Shown here: piece by piece, positions 33,169 through 43,732 of the stretch
Layout: each line of letters begins with the position of its first letter
Numbering within the stretch: position 1 is the first letter of the stretch
NCBI GenBank assembly: GCA_030737875.1
Contig: CM060919.1
Span: 804,743,160 to 804,807,159, forward strand
Direction: 5' to 3'
Length of the DNA: 64,000 bases
DNA from: Allium sativum
Taxonomy: Eukaryota; Streptophyta; Magnoliopsida; Asparagales; Amaryllidaceae
The notes under the pieces: generated by a model
Database searches by the model: none
Told to the model about the DNA's origin: nothing
Seen by the model: only the letters and a program-made list of their open reading frames with translations
Translations under genes and position numbers: made by a program

Positions 33169-34993
33169 GGGACAAAATGGATGTTGTAACGATCTGCCTT
33201 TTTCGACCGTTTCAAGTCGGTAATTAAACTAACTTAAACCGCTCAAAATGAAAGATTGCTATTTAGCTTACGAGGTTTAAACAGAATCAGACACATAATC
33301 ATATAATACAATCAATTGCAATGGAACAAAATTTATATAAATATCAGAGTTTACAAAAATTCATATATAAAGCAAAAGAAAAATATACATTAATATATTT
33401 ACCAAAATATTTGCAAATTTTAAGCAGACCAAAAGCAAGCGTCTTCGGCACTCTCTAACTTCAATAGCTGAATCTATAGATCTGCAACACTCGTATCTGA
33501 CCTAAGCGTTCCATGCAAAACATGAAACACTTGCGTCAGGATTAATCTTTGTTCAAGTAAATTAATTTCAATAAAAACTGAAGATAATAATTATTCCTAA
33601 TAAATTATTAATGTTTCTAGTGTCCAAATCCATATGAACAGCTGAAACTTATTTACACAACCTTAAAGAAGTTACAACAATGTTATATTCGGTTTGCAGC
33701 ATGTATAGGTTTCGAATCATAAAATTTAACCATGTGTGGGCACAATTCACATAAATTGCCTTAGCCGCATGGAGAAACAGAGAGGAGAACATAGTTTAAA
33801 ACAAACAACAGTGCCAAACATGAAAAATATAAGGTCATTAACTGTCTAACAGGTTAGGTCTTAAGGTCAAAATATTAAACTGGGAACAACATCATATACT
33901 AAATTTACTGGGTAAACTGTGCCAAATAGAATAGATTAGGCAAAACATAAGAGAATACAAAGTGCCATAACTCAAAATGTGCCTAGCTCAATTTTACTCT
34001 AATCATATTGGTTGGTCCAACTAAGAGGCACATCAACTATTGTATATATGCTCAATAAAATAGTAGCAAGTAATTTTAGATGCACAGGGCAGCTAAACTC
34101 GGCAGTGCACAAATATGGTACAACAAAAGGATTTACACATGTATTTCAAATAAAAGAAAACAAGTCAGTGAGTTAATGCGTACGAGCAACGACATATATA
34201 CTGCGACCATACACATGTTTATATACATAAGAATTCATATAAATCTATATATACACATGCGGCCACAGCATACGTACTGCATATACAGGGAGTTTTTTTA
34301 GATGCATGTGTATATATTGTTATCCATATTAAACCTTCGACTGTTCATGTAACACATATATGCAACGAAGACAAACATAGATCAGTCCCAAGTTTTAAAA
34401 TTAAGTGTGCATGTTAAATAAGGCAGCAACAGCATAGTTTTTAGTAACTTGAAACAAAGTAGATTTGGAATTAAAACTTGGAATAGTAAAGAGCATCAAA
34501 AGTAATGCATAGCCTCAAGCAAACCATAATCAGTTAGCATATGGTATGCAAATAAGGTAAATATGTAATCCAAGTTTCCCCACAGAACATAAAAAACAGT
34601 CCCATACAAATGAAAATAGACATTTCTACGTAAATTTCCAGTTTCAGGTTACTACAATTTACAAAACAAATCATGGCATGCAAACAAGGCAGTATGTATG
34701 TACTAGGTTTTCTTGCATAAGACAAAGACCAAGTGTTCACAAGCATAATGTACAACCAATGTTAAAAAAAAAACAGTTCCTATGTACACAAGACAAGGTG
34801 AAAGGGTCGGAATTTAGGGGTTAAGCTAGCAATAAAAGGCACAGACTTAGGCGACAACAACAAAGTTAATTAAGAATAACATACAACAACCCCAAAATCA
34901 AGTGAAAATTAACCATTTATTTCAGTTTATTACCGATTTTAAATTACCTGAATTAAAATTATCGTAAGAGGATTCTTACCTTAACGGTGTAGC

Positions 34994-35688
34994 TGTTAAA
35001 GTTCCTAAAAACTTAATGAATGAAATATACTATAGTCCCACATTGGCAAGAATGAAGATAAGATTAGTGTACATATACTAAGTTCTCATTCCCTATATTG
35101 GCCCTTAGGGTCAGGTAATTTTGTGCGAGGGGGAGGACCTATATCATATGAAGCAAACACACACGCGCGCGCGCGCCGCCCGCCCGTCCCGAACCGGGCT
35201 TGGGCTTCTTATTTTTGCTTCGAAAAACAAAGCAATTTTTCAAACGAATTTTTTGGCACGATTGCGGATACGGGTGCGACCCGTTGGGAACAAGTGGGTG
35301 CGACCCGTTACGATTCAAATGGACGGACGCGTTCATTTGAATTCAAAAGACAACAGACGCGGTTTTTCAAACGGGTGCGACCCGTTAACGCATCCATTTG
35401 AGTTCTCGTCTGTTGTATCCTGGGAGGCTTCGACTGAAAGTCTTAAGGAAACTGATAAGTTTCAGGCCTCAGACGAACTCGGTTAGACATCAACTTTTCC
35501 TGTTTAACCTTTAATTAGTGTACTGTATTATAGTTACATTGTTTGATAGAAATAATATTTCTGTCGCTGATTTGATTTGTGTGCAAATCATTTCTTGCTA
35601 CAGTTTCTGATTTGGAACGATTTACTTCTGTTACAAATTAGAAATGCTTGTGCTCTGTTACAAAGTTTCTGTTGAGTACAGAAAAACA
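34994..35688 (+). repeat. 5' LTR of the copia element
   Basis: Starts TGTTAAAGTTCC and ends AGAAAAACA. It contains a (CG)n tract at about 35164-35178 and repeated GGGTGCGACCCGTT units (35271, 35298, 35373). Relative to the 3' LTR it lacks about 131 bases (equivalent to 40693-40823) and a short AGTAAAGAAAT piece. Confidence 0.85.
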
Positions 35689-35725
35689 ATATCTTAAGAC
35701 TTTCCCTGTTTTTGACAAAACAGAG

Positions 35726-38700
35726 ATGGCAACAGAGCAAACGACGCTCGAAGCAGGCAATTTGAACAAACCAGAATTGTTCAAAGGAGAAGGTGATGAT
35801 TTTCTGACATGGCAGAATCAGATGCTGTTCTATCTCACCACCCTTGGCTTGCAGAAGTATCTTGAAGAAGATGAACCGGTGCCGCCTACACCAGGAAATG
35901 CCAAGGATGCACCAAAGCATGATGGTCCGTCTATTGATGCGTGGAGGCATTCAGATTTTTTATGCAGAAACTACATTCTCAACTGCCTAGATAAAGTCTT
36001 GTACAAAGTTTTCTAGCCCATAAAGACTGCAAAAGATCTTTGGAATGCTTTGGCTACAAAGTACAAGACGCAGAATGTGAGTTTGAAAAAGTTCATCGTC
36101 GATAAGTTCATGGACTACAAAATGGTGGACTCAAAGTCAGTGACTTCTCAAGTGCAAGAGTTGCAGATTATTATCCATGAAATGGAAGCAGAAGGTCACA
36201 AAGTTGGTGAATCATTTCTGGTTGAAGCAATTACCGGAAAGTTGCCACCATCTTGGAGGGACTACCGCAACTACTTAAAGCACAAAAAGAAGGAGATATC
36301 CTTACAAGACCTCATCGTCAGATTAAAGATAGAGGCAGATAATCGCGGAGTCACTCAACCTAAAAGTGAAGAGGCGCTTGTTACTGAAGGGTCAAAGAAG
36401 AAAGGGCACTTCAACAAAAACAAGAAAAGAAAGGTGCCAGAAAATAAGCAGAATAACCAGAAGAAGTCCAAGAAATTCAATGGTGAATGTTGGGTTTGTG
36501 GCAAGACTGGTCATCAAGCTAAAAATTGCAGACACAAGAAACAGAAAAATTCGGAAGCAAATGTGGTGGATAACATGGACGTCGATGAATCAAACTTTTC
36601 AGGAATTGTGTCCGAATGCAACTTGATTCAGAATTCTGCACAATGGTGGTTGGACACGGGTGCTACTAGGCATATATGCTCTGATAAGTCCGTCTTTTCA
36701 ACCTACACCAAACTGGATCAAGATGAGAAACTTTATATGGGCAATTCATCGGTTTCCATGGTTGAAGGCAAAGGAACAGTCACCCTCAAGTTCACTTCTG
36801 GGAAGACTATTAGGCTGAATGATGTCCTTCATGTTCCAGATATTCGCAAGAATCTCATTTTTGGATCCGTGCTTTCGAAGAAGGGATTCAAGATGGTCTT
36901 CGAGTCAGACAAGGTGGTTCTGTCCAAGGCAGGAATCTACATAGGAAGGGGTTACTTGTGTGATGGCCTATTTAAGGCAAATGTAGCCGTAATCGGCAAT
37001 AATATTTATTTTGATAATGCTATGAATAAAAAGGAAGTTTCTTATATCGTTGAGCATGAAACTTTATTATGGCATGATAGATTAGGACATATTAATTTCC
37101 GAAAAATGAAAAAACTTGCAAATTTAGAGTTAATTCCTAAATTTCAAGTAGACAAAAACTACAAATGTGCGACATGCGTAGAAGCAAAAATGGTTAAGAA
37201 ACCATTTCATACTGTTGATAGAAGTACTGAACCATTAGGAATGATTCATACTGACTTATGTGATTTCAAAAACTTACCTACAAGAGGTGGGAAAAAGTAT
37301 TTTATCACATTTATTGATGATTATACACGATATTGCTATGTATATCTTTTAAACAGTAAAGATGAAGCAATCACATCGTTCATAAAATATAAAGCTGAAG
37401 TAGAAAATCAGCTAAATAAAAAGATCAAAATTTTGAGATCTGATCGAGGTGGAGAATATGAATCGCCGTTTGAACAATTCTGTGCAGAAAATGGAATAAT
37501 TCATCAAACGACAGCACCATATTCGCCACAACAAAATGGCACAGCCGAGAGGAAGAACAGAACGTTAAAAGATATGATTAATGCAATGCACTTAACGTCT
37601 GGTTTACCGACGAACTTGTGGGGGGAAGCCTTGAACATGTCTAATCACATATTAAATAAAGTTCCTCAAAGTAAAACGGGAAAAATTCCATATGAGTTAT
37701 GGAAAGGACATCTATCAAGCTTCAAATACCTCAAAGTGTGGGGGTGCTTGGCAAAAGTTCCTATCCCGCCTCCCAAAAAGGTCAAACTAGGACCAAAAAC
37801 AGTAGATTGTTACTACCTAGGGCCTGCCCAGAACAGTAGTGCATATAGATTTTTGGTATTCAAGTCTGATATAAATGACATCCATGTAAATACAATCATG
37901 GAATCAAGAGATGCCTCATTCTTTGAAGATGTGTTTCCACACAAAAGAAATGAAGGAAATAATGTCCCTAAAAGGACACGAGAAGAACCAAGTAGCCCAC
38001 ATGAAGATGAAACTCATCGTGAAGTTGATGCAGTTGAACCAAGAAAAAGCGTAAGGGCCAAAACTTCCAAGTCATTTGGCTCTGAGTTCCTCACTTACGT
38101 ACTTGAACATGAACCTCAGATATACAAAGAGGCCATGTCATCTTCTAAATCTTCGTGTTGGAAAGAAGCAATACAAAGTGAGATTGATTCAATTCTAAGT
38201 AATAAAACTTGGGAAATTGTTGATATTCCACCTGGAATAAAACCAATTGGCTGCAAATGGATTTTCAAGAAGAAAATGAAAGCAGATGGCTCTATCGACA
38301 AATATAAAGCCAGATTAGTAGCCAAAGGATATCGTCAAAAAGAAGGGATAGACTTCTTTGATACATATTCACCCGTTACACGAATAACCTCAATAAGAAT
38401 GCTAATAGCAATTGCATCCATCTATAATCTAGAGATTCATCAGATGGATGTAAAGACGACGTTCTTGAATGGAGATCTCGATGAGGAAATCTACATGGAG
38501 CAACCCGAAGGTTTTATAACCAAGGGAAATGAAAATAAAGTCTGTAAATTGGTAAAATCATTATACGGACTCAAACAAGCTCCAAAACAATGGCACGAAA
38601 AATTTGATAGTGTCATGATGCAAAATGGTTTTCATATAAATGAATGTGATAAATGTGTTTATTATAAACAAATTGGACAGTCATATGTCATGATTTGCTT

Positions 38701-39646
38701 ATATGTGGACGATATGTTAATCTTTGGTCCTAACATAAAAGTTATAGAGACCATAAAGAAAATGCTGATCAACAATTTCGATATGAAAGATTTAGGAGTT
38801 GCAGATGTTATTTTGGGAATCAAAATAATAAAAACCCCTAATGGAATTGAATTATCTCAGTCACATTATGTAGACAAAGTGATTGAAATATTTCAAAATC
38901 TTGGGATTAAAGGAGTAAGAACACCTTTTAATCCATCAGAAGTTCTGCATAAAAACACTAATGAGAGTGTAATGCAACTGGAATACTCTCGTGTAATAGG
39001 ATGTCTAATGTATCTTATGAATTGCACGAGACCAGATATAGCCTATGCAGTAAGTCGACTAAGCAGATATACAAGTAATCCCGAAAAGGAACACTGGAAA
39101 GCACTAATGAGAGTGCTTGGATACTTAAAGAATACCACAAATTATTCTTTGCATTACGGAAAATATCCAGCCGTATTAGAAGGATATAGTGATGCAAACT
39201 GGATTGTCGATTCAGAGGAATCAAAATCCACAAGTGGTTATTTTTTTACTCTAGCAGGAGCAGCAGTGTCGTGGAAATCTACTAAGCAAACATGCATAGC
39301 TCGATCAACGATGGAATCTGAGTTTATTGATTTAGATAAAGCAGGCGAAGAAGCAGAATGGCTTCGTCACTTCTTAGAAGATATTCCTTTTTGGCCTAAA
39401 CCTGTAATGGCCATATGTATTCACTGCGACAATCAAGCAGCGCTAAGTAGAGCGAAAAACTTTGTGTATAATGGCGAATCTCGACACATTCAACGACACC
39501 ACAACACAGTTAGGCAGTTACTCTCAAATGGAACTATCTCCATTGATTATATAAGAACCAATGATAACCTAGCGGATCCATTTACAAAAGGGTTATCAAG
39601 AGAGAAAATTGACTGCGCATCGAGGGGAATGGGTTTAAAAGCCTAA
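35726..39646 (+). pseudogene. Copia gag-pol polyprotein with one internal TAG
   Basis: ATG 35726 opens gag (MATEQTTLEAG). One in-frame TAG at 36014-36016 follows 96 codons; the same frame then stays open to 39646. Landmarks are: zinc knuckle [14 protein letters not shown] (36488-36529), protease [12 protein letters not shown] (about 36646), integrase zinc region HDRLGH...CATC (37074-37180), DDE residues in HTDLCDF (37249), RSDRGGEY (37438) and NGTAERKN (37534), RT YVDDML (38702), and RNase H YSDANW (39184) with DNQAAL (39430). All catalytic residues I can check are present. The TAG could be a real null mutation, readthrough or a sequencing error. The length is typical for copia (about 1300 aa). 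Confidence 0.9.
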
Positions 39647-40239
39647 ACCAACAAGAGTTATCTGATACGGAAACCTATCCTACCGACTGGAGATCCCACG
39701 GACTAGGATCAATAGGAAAACCAGTTCTGAATAACTCAAGACGTAATGCATTTGCTCGGACATAGTCCTACTCCATTCCTATGGTGCACAATATAAAATG
39801 CATGCCTACAGAAGTTCCACAGGTTAAAGCTATGCTTTTTTAATGATGACCATATCTTGTAAAATAACAAGTGGGGTATATGTAGGGTACTCCTAATGGT
39901 AGCGATCACCTATGTTAGTGTGAGCTGGGTCGGCTCTATGAGAATATTAAAGGCTTAAGTTCTCTATATACACTCGCAGAACCAGAAATTGTTCAGGATC
40001 AAAATGAACAAAACTAAGAGATTGGGTGATATGGGAAATAATGTTTTGTTAAACTTATTGTCTGGTTATACGATAACGGCTGACGGTTCAAGATGAAATA
40101 ATTCACCGATTAGCCAAGTATATCCGATGAGTTCTAACTAGGGAAAGTTCAAAGTGAAATATCTACTTATCCTCAATAAAATATTATTTCATATGTAGTC
40201 TGTGATATTCCACTTTGTGTGGGGGAAAGTATATTACCA

Positions 40240-40253
40240 TTCATGTGGGGGAT
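40240..40253 (+). other. Polypurine tract of the copia element
   Basis: TTCATGTGGGGGAT precedes the 3' LTR start TGTTAAAG, the usual copia arrangement. Confidence 0.8.
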
Positions 40254-41111
40254 TGTTAAAGTTCCTAAAAACTTAATGAATGAAATATACTATAGTCCCA
40301 CATTGGCAAGAATGAAGATAAGATTAGTGTACATATACTAAGTTCTCATTCCCTATATTGGCCCTTAGGGTCAGGTAATTTTGTGCGAGGGGGAGGACCT
40401 ATATCATATGAACCAAACACACACGCGCGCGCGCGCCGCTTGCCCGTCCCGTACCGAACCGAACCGGGCCGGGCTCGGGCTTGGGCCCAGTAAAGAAATC
40501 TTATTTTTGCTTCGAAAAACAAAGCAATTTTTCGAACGAATTTTTTGGCACGATTGCGGATACGGGTGCGACCCGTTGGGAACAAGCGGGTGCGACCCAT
40601 TACGGTTCAAATGGACGGACGCGTTCATTTGAATTCAAAAGACAACAGACGCGGTTTTTCAAACGGGTGCGACCCATTAACGCATCCATTTGAAAATTAT
40701 ATATACATAATGATTCTGATCAAATCATTACACCGATAATTTTCTTCTTCCTACCGCTGTCTGATTCCTCAATCTGCCATTACTAATCATCACCGACCGT
40801 ACTCAGTCGCTACAATCTCGAGCAGTTCTTGTCTGTTGTATCCTGTAAGGCTTCGACTGAAAGTCTTAAGGAAACTGATAAGTTTCAGGCCTCAGACGAA
40901 CTCGGTTAGACATCAACTTTTCCTGTTTAACCTTTAATTAGTGTACTGTATTATAGTTACATTGTTTGATAGAAATAATATTTCTGTCGCTGATTTGATT
41001 TGTGTGCAAATCATTTCTTACTACAGTTTCTGATTTGGAACGATTTACTGCTGTTACAAATTAGAAACGCTTGTGCTCTGTTACAAAGTTTCTGTTGAGT
41101 ACAGAACAACA
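40254..41111 (+). repeat. 3' LTR of the copia element
   Basis: Aligns with the 5' LTR from TGTTAAAGTTCC to the AACA end. It keeps a 131-base block (40693-40823, starting AAAATTATATATAC) that the 5' LTR lacks, so this is either a deletion in one LTR or an insertion in the other. Few substitutions are seen elsewhere. Confidence 0.85.
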
Positions 41112-41918
41112 ATATTCTAGATCTTTATATTTAATTGATTTTATACCTCGACCTTTGTTGACAATTCAACTATTGCCATCTCTGTTTTAGTAAGAAAACA
41201 AATAAAATTCTTAAGAAAATTGTTACGACAAGCCTCAGACATCATCGGAGTAGTGGAAATTCAACCTATAAACTTGTGCGATGAGTTTAGAATTGATTAT
41301 TCTCTGTTTTGGTATACTAGACGTATAACAGTAGCAACAATGCGTTCAGTGAAAGCTCAGGCTTCGTTGGTGGCACATTGCGAACAGGAACCAGTAGGTG
41401 GCTTCAATTCTAGTGTGGTGCAGAGCGTTGGCGGCTCCGATTAGGTGGAGTGAAAAAATTCTGCGAAAAAAGTTGAATTTTGATTTTGATGGTAACCATT
41501 ACGTTTGGGGGAGAATAAACATTCGGCTGATAATGAAATAAAGGGGAAAGGAAACAGGGAACGTGTGAGATAGAAGGCAACTGTACCTTATATTTAAAAT
41601 AGAACGTGTTACCCTCTTTTCTCGCATCCGCCAAAGAAAAGGTAAAACCGTAAAAGGGAACGGCTAAGTTGTTCCGCATATCATTGTAATAAGTTTGAAC
41701 GTGCATTGGAGTACCTATTCAACATCCTAGGATAAATTTAGCTTACCCCTTTTTTATATAATGCGATTGTTCTCTTTAATTTTTTGTTATAGTGGAGCTT
41801 GAATGGAAAGAAGTGGTGGCTAACGTACAAGTTGTAACGCTCAGGTTGCAATAAAAGGAGAAAAAAAAATGGAAAGCTTGGAAAAAGCAATATGCATGCA
41901 TGAGAAGGAAAAATGACG

Positions 41919-41956
<38 letters not shown>

Positions 41957-42500
41957 CTTCATTGACAAAAAACGTAGAGACCAACATATGGTGGTCCGTA
42001 TGTCCGATTTTCATGAAACAAAATAAGACGTTCTCTTCAGAACACAATCTAATATTTTTAGTTTAAATTCGCTCACGTTCCGATAACGTTTTGTTCGTAG
42101 CAATTTATTAAATTCTTAATTTAATTAATGTAAACGGAACAAACTTGCGTATTTTTCTATGAAATTCATTTCTATGCTATGTCTAGTTAGATGCATCTCA
42201 AATATTTTTTTTCGGATTTTTATTTTTATTTTACATTTTTATTATTATTTGAGCTATATCGGTTGCTGCGACCGCAAATAATCGTCTAAAACCAATTCAA
42301 ACGGAATGACTAACCTTTGACGTTTTCAATATAAAATTATTTAAATCGCTTCGAAATGAAAATAACTAATTTCAAACATCGATATTTCATTATTTAAATC
42401 AATACATTCTAAGTTACGTTTATCGTTAAATTCTTATATTAAAACCATTTTAAATCAATAACTAAATTAAGTTCAATAACTTAACTGGACAAAATTAATG
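41112..42500. other. Right part of LTR Y, no genes
   Basis: AT-rich DNA with a (TA)n run at 41919-41955. An open stretch at 41220-41444 has no recognisable domain. The last 250 bases hold many CAATAA / TTAAATC motifs like the start of other LTRs of this type. Confidence 0.5.
41919..41955. repeat. (TA)n microsatellite
   Basis: About 18 uninterrupted TA dinucleotides. Confidence 0.95.
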
Positions 42501-42510
42501 GGATGTTACT

Positions 42511-42829
42511 GGCGCCACGTGGCATACCGAACCAGATCCAACTTCAGCAATAAATAGTCGCATAAAGCTCTAAAATAAGGACTTTTGGTATTTATTCTCT
42601 TTTATACTCTGTGTAATTGACTTTTACTCGAATGTTTGAGAGAATATCAGCCATTGTACTCATTTAATTCAAGTTTTATAAGAAGAATGTAAAGTGGACA
42701 TAGGCTCGTCAAAGATGAACCACTATAAACTTGCATATGATTGCTTTTGCTCATTATCCATTTACTTTTCTTCATTCTTATTCTCTTCATATTTTCTGTT
42801 TGGGTTTTGTACCACTTTTTGGTGTCAAC
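42511..42829 (+). repeat. Tat-type LTR fragment
   Basis: GGCGCCACGTGGCATACCGAACC matches the E1 LTR block GACGCCACGTGGATCCGAACC. An AATAAATAG box and the GTGG/GAACCAC stem-loop (42694-42723) follow in the E1 order. The end is either ...TTTTGTACCA (before CTTTTTGGTGTCAACACC, which would then be a primer site) or GGTGTCAACA at 42829. The U3 part before CACGTGG is missing. It may be what is left of a T2-related 3' LTR opened by LTR Y, but the T2 5' LTR does not match it. Confidence 0.5.
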
Positions 42830-43732
42830 ACCAAGGTACAGAGACGTTATCGTATATCCAACGCATTGAGTGAGTGAATGTAAGGATGGATGCTATGTTT
42901 GCTTAATCATTTATCCGTTTAAGGGCGTTATGTGATGTGTATATCATTTATTCAGATATCTGGACATCCCCTGTATTCAGATGTAGGATACACCATTATT
43001 ATTATTATAGAGTAGTATATTCTTACTATGTAGATGCAAGGGAAGGGAAGGTATGATTCTCCATACTCTTTGTGTCATATATACTATTATCGCTTTTATA
43101 GTATTTTGAGACTTATTATTGCTCACACCAGACTTTTATCCGACTCAAGATTTTATTTCCATCTTATTACCTTGGGTGCCCATCGATGATGCTGGTGAGC
43201 AAAACCATGTGACTATTTCAAGTATTATTCGGAGTTACGCAAGTGGATTCGCAGGAGGAAATGTTTTACATATTTATACTTGTACTCTTATTGTTTATTC
43301 TGCTGTGTAGCACTGTGGATCCTTGACAGTGCTATGTATTCTTTTTAGGGACAATTATCAATTGAGTTTATTTATCTCATGTATAGACTATATTATTGTC
43401 CTGTATAACCGTCTGAGCATGTATACTCTGATTATCTGGTTTATATAATTATTACTCTATGATCTGTTTACATCTGTGATTTGATTATTATATGTTATCT
43501 AATGCGCTGTGAGATATATGACAGATTTTGTGATTATGTTTATGTTCTCCTCTTTCACTTATCTTCTATTTTCTTCTTTCCTTCTCTCTTATCTTTTATT
43601 TTCTTCTTTTCTTTCTCTGTTCTCTTCTTTTCTACTATTTATTTCTCTTGGTGATTGCTTTACATCTACTGGTTGCTCGTACAACGCAAATATTTAGTCA
43701 TGAGTACTGGTGATGTGTAGCATGTCGTTACA
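42830..43732 (+). mobile_element. LTR Z fragment, 3' end of a gypsy-type LTR
   Basis: It ends GTAGCATGTCGTTACA at 43732, the same kind of end as the other gypsy LTRs. CTTATTACCTTGGGTGCCCATC (43158-43179) matches the LTR fragment near 1916 (CTCTTATTACCTTGGGCTC). The 5' part is missing, so another element probably inserted at 42830. A CTTTTCTTTCT-rich stretch lies at 43540-43650. Confidence 0.5.

Larger units (their letters stand above)
2670..33184 (+). mobile_element. Old Tat-type Ty3/gypsy element (T2), broken up by later insertions
   Basis: Pieces in order are: probable 5' LTR (2670-3450), gag N-terminal remnant (about 3480-4092), gag core (from about 22028), integrase (to 23868), and an antisense gene (31336 down to about 24840). 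The pieces are interrupted by solo LTR W with its nested element E1, and by solo LTR X. The protease-RT-RNase H segment present in E1 is missing. The join of the left and right pieces rests on the GACTA duplication flanking W and on both sides being Tat gag sequence. The 3' LTR cannot be delimited; a CCGGGACAAAATG tract near 33169-33179 looks like a polypurine tract plus LTR start. It is the oldest layer in this part of the window, judged by its many mutations. Confidence 0.6.
34994..41111 (+). mobile_element. Ty1/copia retrotransposon
   Basis: Two direct LTRs flank one long gag-pol. The protein order is gag, zinc knuckle, protease, integrase, RT, RNase H, with integrase before RT as in Ty1/copia. 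No TSD is visible (left GTAGC, right ATATT). The coding region has a single nonsense codon, so it is younger than the gypsy elements around it. Confidence 0.9.
33185..42510 (-). mobile_element. LTR Y (gypsy type), split by a copia element
   Basis: The left end reads TGTAACGATCTGCC. Next to it are an AACCGCTCAAAATG block and CATATAATAC-rich sequence, the same order as at the left end of the giant LTR (56284). The right end reads GGGATGTTACT, one base off the expected GTTACA. Without the copia element it is about 3.2 kb, similar to LTR X. GATGT precedes the left end (33180-33184), but the right flank GGCGC does not match, so either the right edge is slightly wrong or the flank was rearranged. 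No coding sequence is seen. Confidence 0.55.

Noticed and set aside
35160..35180. (CG)n tract in the copia LTRs as a CpG island or gene promoter
   Set aside because: It is a short simple repeat present in both LTRs, so it belongs to the element.
41220..41444. 74-aa open frame right of the copia element
   Set aside because: No motif, start context or homologue that I recognise; probably chance in LTR Y.
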